The notes below the pieces were generated by a model that searched no databases, was not told the DNA's origin, and worked only from the letters and a program-made list of their open reading frames with translations. A stretch of 64,000 bases of DNA from DATFYM01 sp035315065 (GTDB lineage: Bacteria > Acidobacteriota > Terriglobia > UBA7540), in assembly GCA_035315065.1 (NCBI GenBank), contig DATFYM010000105.1:15335-79334 (forward strand), given 5' to 3'. The translations under genes and the position numbers were made by a program. Positions 55,645 to 64,000 of the stretch are shown here, one piece after another. Numbering within the stretch: position 1 is the first letter of the stretch; the number at the start of each line of letters is the position of its first letter.

Positions 55645-58600
55645 ATGACGAAGCCGAATTCCAGAGGTGCTGAGATGTTGCTAGTTTCAATCGTGAATCG
55701 TCAATCGGCGAATGGCCATGCCGGGCGGGGTGCGAGCCCGCGAGTCGGGAAATGGATGGCCACGCTGCTGGCCCTAGCGTTTGTTTTATCGATCGGCGCC
55801 GGCGTTGCGCGCGCCCAGTGTACCAGCGGCGTCTACGTGATTAACTGGACCGGTGCCGACCTGACCACCTCTTGGAGCGACTCAGGGAACTGGAGCCCTA
55901 CCTGCACTCCCGCCAACAACGACACGTCAGGCTACTACTTCGATGTGTCGCTGGGCACAGGCAGCGGCCCCATCACCCTCGATACTAATGTGCCCACCAC
56001 CATCGACCAACTCGCACTGGGCACGGGCACGACGCTCACCGATAACGGCACCACCCAGCAGTTGACCATCGGCGACCCCACCGCCCCGGGCGGAGACACC
56101 ATCGGCGTGCTCAACAACGCCGGCACCATCAACTGGGGAAACGGCAGCACCCTGACGCTCAACAGCAGCGCCGGCTACTCCGTTATCAACAACAGCGGCG
56201 GCATTAATCTCACATCGTCGACGCTCGCCTTCAACGACGGCGGAAACGGAAACTGGGCGTACCTCTACGGCGGAGGCACCATTACATTGTCAGGCGGTGC
56301 CATCACCGGCGTCAACGGCACGGAGTTGCTGGACAACGAGAATAACACCATCCAGGGAGACGGCACCATCAGCAACCTCACCATTCAGAGCGGGGGCACC
56401 ATCAACGCCAACACCGCCAACCCTCTCACCATCACCCCTGCCGCCGGCGGATATTTTTACAACTACGGCGCGGTAAATGCCACGGGCTCGGGCGGCCTCA
56501 TTATTAATGTTAATGCCGGCGGCTCCTACCTCTACAATTTTGGGACGATGGACATCAACGCCAGCTCCCTCACGGTGAACGGAGACTTTGGCGACAACGG
56601 TGAGACCCTGACCGTCGAGAACGGCAGCACGTTGACCGTCACCGGGAGCTTCAATAACCCCTATTCGAGTTCGAACCTGAGTTTGCTCATAGGGAGCAAC
56701 GGGACCATCGGAGGGTCGTTGTTCAACAGCGGCGCGGTCACGGTGGATAACAGCACCCTCACCGTCAGCAACGACTTCAACAACCAGAACTTCGCCACCA
56801 CCACCGTTCAGAACGGCGGCACCCTGACCGTGATGGGAAATTTCAACAATAACGATTACTTTGCCACAACCCAACTCATGAGTGGCGGGACGCTTAATGT
56901 AGGCGGTACGTTCACTAATCAGGGCACGGAAACCTTTCAACTGCTGGGTTCCGGGAACGTGGCGAATTTGGGCGGGTTGACGAACCAGGGCACGGTGCGG
57001 GTCGATCCGGGTAGTACGATTACGATCACCAATCCCGGCGGCTTCGCCAACGTGGATGCCTCTGGGAACCTGAGCGGCACCTGGGTGCTGGGCGGGCAGG
57101 TTTACTACGACCCCGCGACAGGCGGTTTTGGCGTCAACGGGAATCAGGATATTACCAGTATTGGTGACGGAGTCTCGAACCCCGGGTCGCTGACGCTGAA
57201 TGGCTCCTCGGGCGGGTTCTTTGGGGGCAGCGCCCTCGGTAACAGTTATGACCACTTGGCGAGCCTCAACACCGTCGCCAGCAACGGGACCTTCACGCTC
57301 GAGAACGGCGCCACCTTCACTACCCTCGGGAACTTCACCAACAATGGAACGGTGAACGTTCTCAACAGCGGCGCCTTGACGGTGGCCGGGACTTTCCTCA
57401 GCGTCGATACATCGGGAAACCTGAGTGGCAACTGGGACCTGAACGGCCAGGTCTTTTACGACGGGTCAGAGGGCGTTAACTTCAATCGGGATATCACCAG
57501 CATTAATGGCAACGTCACCTTGGATGGCTCCTCGGGCGGATTCTTTGGTTTGACCAACACCTCGTACAATCACCTGGCGCCCCTGAACACCGTCAATGGG
57601 AGCTTCACCCTCACGAACGGGGCCACTTTCACGACGGCGGGCGGGTTCACCAACAACGGCTCGGTGTCCGTTCTCAACGGCACCGGCAGCCTCACCGTGA
57701 CCGGAGCGTTTAACAATGTGGACGGTTCCGGCAACCTGACCGGCAACTGGGATTTGGCCGGTAATGTCTACTATGACGGTCCCGGTGGCGGTTCGAATCC
57801 AAACGGAGACATTACCGCCATCAATGGTTCCCTGACGCTGGACGCCGGCAGCGGCACCGAGGGCGGTCTCTTCGGCATTACCGACACGTCGCATAATCAC
57901 CTGGCCCTGAACACCGTCAACGGGTTCTTCGGACTCGCCAACGGCGCCACGTTCAGCACCCCAGGGGATTTCACCAATAACGGTACGGTGAGCATCCTCG
58001 GCGCCAACGGCGGCGGCCCCAGCAGTCTGACGATAACCGGCGCTTTCAACAACGTCGACGTTAACGGGAACCTGACCGGCAACTGGGTGCTGGGTGGAAA
58101 CGTCTACTACGACGCGATGCCGCCGGGTTTTGGTGTGAACGGCATGCAGGACATTACCAGCATCGACCGCACCGCCTCGCTCACGTTGGATGGCAATGGT
58201 AACAACGCTGCGGGCGGCTTTTTCGGGCTTACTGACACGTCGCACGATCACCTCACGCCCACTCTCGCCACCAACAACGGCATTTTCCAATTGCAGAACA
58301 ACGCCACTTTCATGACGTCTTCCGACTTCGCCAACAACGGTGCCCTTAACGTGTACAGCGGCAGCACGCTGACGGTGAACGGTAACCTCACCAGCGACGG
58401 CGGCAGTGGATTCGGAACCAACACCAACTGCGGGAGCTTCAGCTCCACCACCGTGTGCGTTGACGGTAGCAACAACGGCACCAACAGCCTCTTAGTGGTC
58501 ACGGGAACCTACAACAACCAGAACGCCGCCACCACCGTTGTCCAAAACGGCGCGCAGTTGAGCGTCGGCGGGGACTTCAACAACCTCAACGGGTCCGCTA

Positions 58601-61600
58601 CCACCATCCAGGGCGGGGCCTCGGCCGTCGGCGGATCGGTGACCAACGACAACAGTATGCTCAGCGTGAACAACACCACCCTGACAGTCAACGGGTCCAA
58701 CTACAACAACCAGAACTTCACCAATACGACTATCCAGGGCGGCGGCATCCTCAACCTCCCGAACGGGACGTTCACCAACGACTCCACTTCGGTACTGATC
58801 TTGACCGGTTCGGGGACGCCGACCGCCAACCTGAACGTATTCCAGAACAGCGGCACGGTGGAAGTTGATCCGGGAGGCCTGCTGAACGTCACCCAATGGA
58901 ACGACCTGGACAACGGCGGTAATCTTAACGAGGGCACCTACAACATCTTCGGCGGCAAGTTCACCTACACGCTCGACAGCTCCGGCGGCTTCGGCACCAC
59001 CATCAATAACATCGCCAGTGGGGTTAGCGTTAGTCTTCAGGCTAACGGCGCGGGCTTCGCGTCGGACGGGATTGGATCGGACGTGCTGATCACCACCGAC
59101 GGCTCCAACAGCGCCCTCGACAATCTCAGCGCCAATGGCGGCACGCTCCAACTCGATGGCATCTTCCAGAACCTGAACGGCGGCCTCATCAATACGGGCA
59201 CTCTTAATCTCTTTAACGGCAGCTCGATGACCACCAACTGCGCTGGGTCGGCGTTATGCGCGAGCCCGGGGGCGACGGGCGGCGACCTGACGAACGGTGG
59301 GAACACCGGTAGCGGCGTCGTGGTGCTCGAGGACAACGGGAACGGCAGCACTACCCTGACGGTTAATGGGAACTACGAGCAGAACGCAACGTACCTCTAC
59401 AATGACGGCAACACGCTGACTGTTACCGGAAGCTTCACGAACGACAATCAGGTGCAGGTGGATACCGGGAGCGCCATCAACGTTGCGGGCGGGCTCACCA
59501 ATGTCGACGGCACTAACACGCTGGAGAGCGGCACCTTCGATCTGAATGGCGGAACGTTCTTTTACAACGGCAACGAGATCCACACCAACAATGGCTCGAT
59601 CACCATCACCAATGGCGGCCTCTACGGGACGGACGTAAACGGCTCCATGATCGCGCTTTCCGCCGACGGCGGCGTCACCAGCGCCCTCGACAACCTCGCC
59701 ACGAACAATGGGTTCCTTTCTCTGAATGGCGTGACGCAGAACTTCAGCGGGAGCCTGACCAATAACGGCAATTTGATCCTTTCCGGCGGCGCTAGCAGCA
59801 GCGTCCCCGGAGCGTTCGCCAACTTCGGTGGCACCTTGGAAGTAGATACGGGCAGCACGCTGACTGCCGGCTCCTGGGCCAATCTTGACCCGTCCGGAAA
59901 CCTCACTGGCGGCGCCACGTACTACCTGAACGGCGGGCTGTTCAACTACACCTTCAACAGCGACGGCTCTACCACCACCGACCTCCTGAATAACGTGAAT
60001 AACACCATCACCCTCTCGGCCAACGGCGCCAGCTTTGTGCCAGACGCTATCGGCTCCTCTGTGTTGATCTCCCACGATGGTGGCGTCACCAGCGCCCTCG
60101 ACAACCTCAATACCAACAGCGGCTTCATTCAACTCAACGGCATCGTCCAGAACCTGAACAGCGGGCTCATCAACACGGGCAACCTTTATCTTTATGACGG
60201 CAGCTCGATGACCACCAACTGCGCTGGCTCGGCGGGATGCGCGAGCCCGGGGGCGGCCGGCGGCGACTTGACGAATGGCGGAATCCCCTATTACGGCACC
60301 GTGGTGCTGTACAACAACGGGGGCGGCGGCAGCAACCTGACGGTTAACGGGAATTACGAGCAGAACACCACCGAGCTCTACGGCGGCGGCAATACGCTGA
60401 CCGTTGCCGGTACCGGCAACAGCTTTACCAACGACAATTACGTAGAGGTGGATACCGGGAGCGCGATCAAGGTCACGGGTACGGGCGGGCTCACCAACGT
60501 CAGCGGGAACACCCTGACGGGCGGCACCTTCAATCTGAACGGCGGAACGTTCTTCTACACCGGCAACGCTATCACCAACATCGGCAGCGGTGCCACGGTG
60601 ACGCTGAACAACGCTGGGGGCTTGGGGACCGACGGCACCCTCTCCACCATCATGCTTTCGGCCGACGGTGGCACGACCAGCGCTCTCGACGGCTTGAACA
60701 CCATCAACGGTACCCTCAACATGAACACCGGCGACGTTCAGAACGTTTCCGGCGCGCTCACGGTGAACGTTGGCGGCCAACTGAACCTGTCCAACAGCAG
60801 CTCCATGACCACGGGCGGAGCTCTCACCAACTCCGGGTCCGTCGCCCTGAACGGCAGCGACACGCTCACCATAAACGGAGTGCTCACCAACAACACGGGG
60901 GCGAGCTTCATCCTTAGTAATAGTGATACGGCGAGCGCCACCGGGCTCACTCAGAACGGGAGTCTCGATATTTCAAACAGCAGCAAGTTGATCATCACCG
61001 GCAGCGGCTGGGCCCAATTGACGAATGCCGGAGAGGTCACTGCCGGCACCTATGACGTGGAGAACGGCAGCATCTTCCAGTATAACAACGGCCCAGTGAA
61101 CACCATCGTGACCATCGACCAGGGTGTCAGCATTACATTGGGAGGGAACGGACTCTATACGCCGGACGGCCACACCAACGCCCTCACCACCTTAGCCACC
61201 AACAACGGTACCTTTGTCATGCAGAATGCTGACGCCACCCTTACTACGGGGCAATCCCTCACCAACGGCGGCAGCCTCTATGTCAGCGAGCCCAGTCCTG
61301 ACAATCCCACCACGCTGACCATCGGCGGGGACCTCGTTAACCAGGCTGGCGCTTTGGTTCAGGTTGGCGAAAGTCCGAGCGGGTTCTCCGGCGGCGGCAC
61401 GCTCAACTTGCACAACGCGACCAATGCCGGAACTATGAATGTGGGCAATGCCTTCGGCGGTTATGCGACCAGCGGAACGGTGAATGTAGGCAGCAACTTC
61501 GATAACTCCGGCACCCTGCACTTGTTCCCGTCCGACGGTACCAATATTCCGACGGTGACGACGGCGACCCTCACCAACGAGGCGGGCGGGTTGATCCAGA

Positions 61601-64000
61601 TCGACGGTGACGGTTCTTCTGCATCCGGAAACGCCTTCCTGCACGTAACCGGATCTGATGGATCGTTCACTAACTACAATTCCGCCACCAACACCCTGTC
61701 AGGCGGAAACTACATCATCGGCGGCACGTTCCAAGTGGACGGCGGCATTAACATCGTCAACGTCGCGCCCAACACCTCACTGACCCTGGAGGGCCCCTCC
61801 TACCTCATTACGCCCGATGGGCAGACGAATGGCTTGGCGAACCTGGCTTCGAACGGCGGATTCCTCGATTTCAACAGCGCCAACTTCACCACGGTGGGAG
61901 ATTTCACCAACACCGGCACCTTCCAGCTTGACAGTGGTTTCTGCTGCTCCGGCCCCTTTACCGTCGCGACGACAGGAACGTTTACCAACACCGGAGGCAC
62001 GGTCAACATCCTCGGAAACAACCACGTTCTCTCCACCACCGCGGACTTCAATAACAACGATCCTATCCGCCTTAGCGGGAACGTGAACGTGTTCGGAACC
62101 AGCAACACTCTGAGTGTGGGCCGAGACTTCAACAACACCGGCAGCACGCTGACGGTTGCTGTCCAAGGGGCCGGCAACCAGAGCGATTTGGCTAGCGTGG
62201 CCCGGAACCTGACCAATGATGCCACATCGACGGTCCAGGTTAACGGTGGGGGAACGCTCACCGTGGCCGGCAACTACACCAACGCCGGCACCACCAACCT
62301 CAACAGCCCGAGCTTTGCCTCGAATGGAGGGAGTGTTACGGTCGGCGGCAACTTCGATAATTCCGGCACGCTGCATCTCTTTACGGGTAATTCGTCCCTC
62401 ACGACCACGGGTTTCAGCAATGAGGGCTCGGTGGTCCTGGAGACGGGCAGCGAGATCCTGGTGACGGGCGCCTCGGGCAACAGTTGGAGCGACCTCGATG
62501 GCTCCGGGAACCTGACGGGCACAGGGAGCTATGACGTTGCAGGGTTGTTTGAGTATAAGGCTCCCGCTAGCGGCATCACGAGCATCGGCGGCGGGGTTAG
62601 CCTGACCCTCAGGGCGGGTGGTTTGATCTCGACCGACGGTTCGACGGACGCCCTGGCGGGCCTCAACAGCAACGCCGGCACGCTCGACCTGGAGAACCGC
62701 AGCTACGACTTCATGCCGTCCGGCGGCACGCTCGCCAATTCGGGGAATCTGATCCTGAACGGCAGCGGCGACACGATCACCGTCAGCGGGAATTTCAACA
62801 ACTCGGGCACTACGACGGTGAGCGGAAGCTCCCAGAACCTTACCATAACCGGAACCCTGACTAACAGCGGTACCGTCAATTTCAACAGCGACCCCTCCAC
62901 CTTTACGGTGTCCTCCCTTAATAACACCCTCGGCGGCGTCATCAAGGTGGCGGACGGCGACTCCCTCGTGTGGGTGGTTGGGCCCGGGGCTTCGTCAACT
63001 TCCAATAACGATGGCAGCATTACGATAGGCAGCGTCTCGGGTGCAACGTTCCAGCTCAATGGGAACGGCTCGACCTTTGACTTGGGCAGCGGCACTGGCA
63101 TGGGTACCCTGACGCTGAACAAATCCACAATGTATGGCGCCTTCGGCACCGAGACATTCATCAACGATACCGGCCACACCATCCAGGGATCGGGAGCGAT
63201 CCAGTCTCTAACTCTGGTCAACAACGGCACCATCGACGCCACCAGTGGCCTCCCCCTCTCCATCTACACCGGGGCGACCAACACGGGGACACTGGAAGCA
63301 ACCGGCGGGGCTACCCTGGTGCTTAGCGGGTCCAGCGGGGGTATCCTCTTCACCAACACCGGCGGCACAATTCAGGCCCTCGGGGGCAACGGGTCAGGCT
63401 CGAATTCTACGGTGGACCTGGAATCGGTGACGATTGCCGGAGGGACGCTGAGTACGACGACGGACGGCACTGGTTCGGGAATTATTCTGGGGCACTATGC
63501 CACCCTGGACGGCACGAGCAACGCGGTGACGAATGCGGGTCACTTTTCGGTGCCGAACGGTTACTACGACTACGTGCAGGGGACGATCATCAACACCGGC
63601 AGCATCACCTTGGACTCGTCCACCACTTATGCCCAGGTTTTCCTGAGCGCTGACACGACGCTCCAGGGTGGGGGCACGGTGACCTTGTCCAACAGCCCTT
63701 ACAACCTCATCCGAAGTTCCGGAGGCCCCTTTACCCTGACCAACCACGACAATCTGATCCAGGGGGCAGGAAACATCGGCTACGGGAACATGGCCCTCAA
63801 CAATCAGGGGACCATCGACGCCAACCAGTCGGCGAACCTTCTGGAGATCCAAACCAGCTATGGGGTCACGAATACCGGTACGTTGGAGGCCACCAACGGC
63901 GCGACGCTGGAGTTGTACGGCGACACGTACACGAACACCAACGGAACGATCCACGCTGACGACGCTTCGGCGGTGGTGCTGTACTCCAACACGATCAGGG
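55645..64000 (+). CDS. giant secreted beta-helix-like repeat protein (3' partial)
   Basis: From ATG 55645 the frame stays open to the window end, giving at least 2785 codons. The N-terminus is a paralogue of the gene at 50090 (repeat-derived SIVNRQS, then WMATLLALAFVLSIGAGVARAQC). The body consists of short strands such as FNNNGTVNV, LTVTGSF and GGTLNVGG. Two long units of about 960 nt are clear: 59220-59580 and 60180-60560 share TTNCAGSA.CASPGA, GGDLTNGG, LTVNGNYEQN and GGTFFYxGN. Near 63060-63240 the sequence again matches the end of the first gene (GSTFDLGS, NDTGHTIQGxGAI, LTLVNNGTIDA). A PEP-CTERM end is expected outside the window. Confidence 0.85.
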   Translation, partial: MTKPNSRGAEMLLVSIVNRQSANGHAGRGASPRVGKWMATLLALAFVLSIGAGVARAQCTSGVYVINWTGADLTTSWSDSGNWSPTCTPANNDTSGYYFDVSLGTGSGPITLDTNVPTTIDQLALGTGTTLTDNGTTQQLTIGDPTAPGGDTIGVLNNAGTINWGNGSTLTLNSSAGYSVINNSGGINLTSSTLAFNDGGNGNWAYLYGGGTITLSGGAITGVNGTELLDNENNTIQGDGTISNLTIQSGGTINANTANPLTITPAAGGYFYNYGAVNATGSGGLIINVNAGGSYLYNFGTMDINASSLTVNGDFGDNGETLTVENGSTLTVTGSFNNPYSSSNLSLLIGSNGTIGGSLFNSGAVTVDNSTLTVSNDFNNQNFATTTVQNGGTLTVMGNFNNNDYFATTQLMSGGTLNVGGTFTNQGTETFQLLGSGNVANLGGLTNQGTVRVDPGSTITITNPGGFANVDASGNLSGTWVLGGQVYYDPATGGFGVNGNQDITSIGDGVSNPGSLTLNGSSGGFFGGSALGNSYDHLASLNTVASNGTFTLENGATFTTLGNFTNNGTVNVLNSGALTVAGTFLSVDTSGNLSGNWDLNGQVFYDGSEGVNFNRDITSINGNVTLDGSSGGFFGLTNTSYNHLAPLNTVNGSFTLTNGATFTTAGGFTNNGSVSVLNGTGSLTVTGAFNNVDGSGNLTGNWDLAGNVYYDGPGGGSNPNGDITAINGSLTLDAGSGTEGGLFGITDTSHNHLALNTVNGFFGLANGATFSTPGDFTNNGTVSILGANGGGPSSLTITGAFNNVDVNGNLTGNWVLGGNVYYDAMPPGFGVNGMQDITSIDRTASLTLDGNGNNAAGGFFGLTDTSHDHLTPTLATNNGIFQLQNNATFMTSSDFANNGALNVYSGSTLTVNGNLTSDGGSGFGTNTNCGSFSSTTVCVDGSNNGTNSLLVVTGTYNNQNAATTVVQNGAQLSVGGDFNNLNGSATTIQGGASAVGGSVTNDNSMLSVNNTTLTVNGSNYNNQNFTNTTIQGGGILNLPNGTFTNDSTSVLILTGSGTPTANLNVFQNSGTVEVDPGGLLNVTQWNDLDNGGNLNEGTYNIFGGKFTYTLDSSGGFGTTINNIASGVSVSLQANGAGFASDGIGSDVLITTDGSNSALDNLSANGGTLQLDGIFQNLNGGLINTGTLNLFNGSSMTTNCAGSALCASPGATGGDLTNGGNTGSGVVVLEDNGNGSTTLTVNGNYEQNATYLYNDGNTLTVTGSFTNDNQVQVDTGSAINVAGGLTNVDGTNTLESGTFDLNGGTFFYNGNEIHTNNGSITITNGGLYGTDVNGSMIALSADGGVTSALDNLATNNGFLSLNGVTQNFSGSLTNNGNLILSGGASSSVPGAFANFGGTLEVDTGSTLTAGSWANLDPSGNLTGGATYYLNGGLFNYTFNSDGSTTTDLLNNVNNTITLSANGASFVPDAIGSSVLISHDGGVTSALDNLNTNSGFIQLNGIVQNLNSGLINTGNLYLYDGSSMTTNCAGSAGCASPGAAGGDLTNGGIPYYGTVVLYNNGGGGSNLTVNGNYEQNTTELYGGGNTLTVAGTGNSFTNDNYVEVDTGSAIKVTGTGGLTNVSGNTLTGGTFNLNGGTFFYTGNAITNIGSGATVTLNNAGGLGTDGTLSTIMLSADGGTTSALDGLNTINGTLNMNTGDVQNVSGALTVNVGGQLNLSNSSSMTTGGALTNSGSVALNGSDTLTINGVLTNNTGASFILSNSDTASATGLTQNGSLDISNSSKLIITGSGWAQLTNAGEVTAGTYDVENGSIFQYNNGPVNTIVTIDQGVSITLGGNGLYTPDGHTNALTTLATNNGTFVMQNADATLTTGQSLTNGGSLYVSEPSPDNPTTLTIGGDLVNQAGALVQVGESPSGFSGGGTLNLHNATNAGTMNVGNAFGGYATSGTVNVGSNFDNSGTLHLFPSDGTNIPTVTTATLTNEAGGLIQIDGDGSSASGNAFLHVTGSDGSFTNYNSATNTLSGGNYIIGGTFQVDGGINIVNVAPNTSLTLEGPSYLITPDGQTNGLANLASNGGFLDFNSANFTTVGDFTNTGTFQLDSGFCCSGPFTVATTGTFTNTGGTVNILGNNHVLSTTADFNNNDPIRLSGNVNVFGTSNTLSVGRDFNNTGSTLTVAVQGAGNQSDLASVARNLTNDATSTVQVNGGGTLTVAGNYTNAGTTNLNSPSFASNGGSVTVGGNFDNSGTLHLFTGNSSLTTTGFSNEGSVVLETGSEILVTGASGNSWSDLDGSGNLTGTGSYDVAGLFEYKAPASGITSIGGGVSLTLRAGGLISTDGSTDALAGLNSNAGTLDLENRSYDFMPSGGTLANSGNLILNGSGDTITVSGNFNNSGTTTVSGSSQNLTITGTLTNSGTVNFNSDPSTFTVSSLNNTLGGVIKVADGDSLVWVVGPGASSTSNNDGSITIGSVSGATFQLNGNGSTFDLGSGTGMGTLTLNKSTMYGAFGTETFINDTGHTIQGSGAIQSLTLVNNGTIDATSGLPLSIYTGATNTGTLEATGGATLVLSGSSGGILFTNTGGTIQALGGNGSGSNSTVDLESVTIAGGTLSTTTDGTGSGIILGHYATLDGTSNAVTNAGHFSVPNGYYDYVQGTIINTGSITLDSSTTYAQVFLSADTTLQGGGTVTLSNSPYNLIRSSGGPFTLTNHDNLIQGAGNIGYGNMALNNQGTIDANQSANLLEIQTSYGVTNTGTLEATNGATLELYGDTYTNTNGTIHADDASAVVLYSNTIR

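Noticed and set aside
59254..60780. 508-codon minus-strand frame and many others over 50-64 kb
   Set aside because: Shadows of the repetitive giant genes; composition follows the repeat period.

Overview
The window looks like chromosomal DNA of an Acidobacteriota-type bacterium. This is inferred from gene content, not from a marker gene: an Oar-like TonB receptor with an N-terminal carboxypeptidase-like domain, an ADOP-type ABC permease, a CRTAC1/ASPIC-UnbV protein, a Ser/Thr kinase fused to TPRs, PEP-CTERM proteins, a propeller-type hybrid histidine kinase, and many intergenic hairpins and heptamer repeats. No rRNA, tRNA or CRISPR array was found.

Layout. 0-3.4 kb: 3' part of a one-component hybrid sensor kinase. 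3.5-7 kb: a nucleotidyltransferase pair, a toxin fragment, and two unknown genes invaded in frame by short repeats. 7.2-13.7 kb: ABC-F ATPase, a small three-gene unknown cluster, CPBP protease/TetR pair, RlmN. 13.7-18.3 kb: selD, whose real start lies upstream of an in-frame UGA (Sec16) followed by a SECIS-like hairpin, and a TonB-dependent receptor. 18.4-26 kb: LytS/LytTR-type two-component pair, LiaF-like membrane protein, SurA-like lipoprotein, ADOP permease, and a chimeric remnant made from a DUF5060 gene and the tail of a lost permease.

26-36 kb is the accessory island and the most interesting part. On the minus strand there is a diversity-generating retroelement (DGR): a DUF4062-NACHT-FGE/C-type-lectin target protein (split by one frameshift), its variable repeat, an Avd accessory protein and a DGR-type reverse transcriptase. 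A second copy of the variable region follows the RT where a template repeat would be expected. The two copies differ at 20 positions, all in codon positions 1 or 2, and about five of these have adenine in neither copy. So neither copy is the template of the other, and the template is not visible in the window. A CHAT-protease-like gene is divergently placed, and two RAYT transposase loci with their REP-like hairpins bracket the region. The set resembles a NACHT/CHAT biological-conflict system with a diversifiable sensor.

36-49 kb: Ser/Thr kinase-TPR, an orphan XRE antitoxin with the stub of its toxin, a methyltransferase with a [2Fe-2S] domain, AmtB, LipA, membrane and secreted proteins, a short asparaginase-like protein and a CRTAC1 protein. 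49-64 kb: two giant tandem paralogous secreted repeat proteins. The first ends in a PEP-CTERM signal; the second is open to the window end (at least 2785 codons). Both have the same duplicated leader.

At least fifteen places carry short tandem heptamer (sometimes octamer) repeats with a different unit at each locus, usually with an inverted partner nearby. They resemble cyanobacterial STRR sequences, and several run into or through coding sequence.
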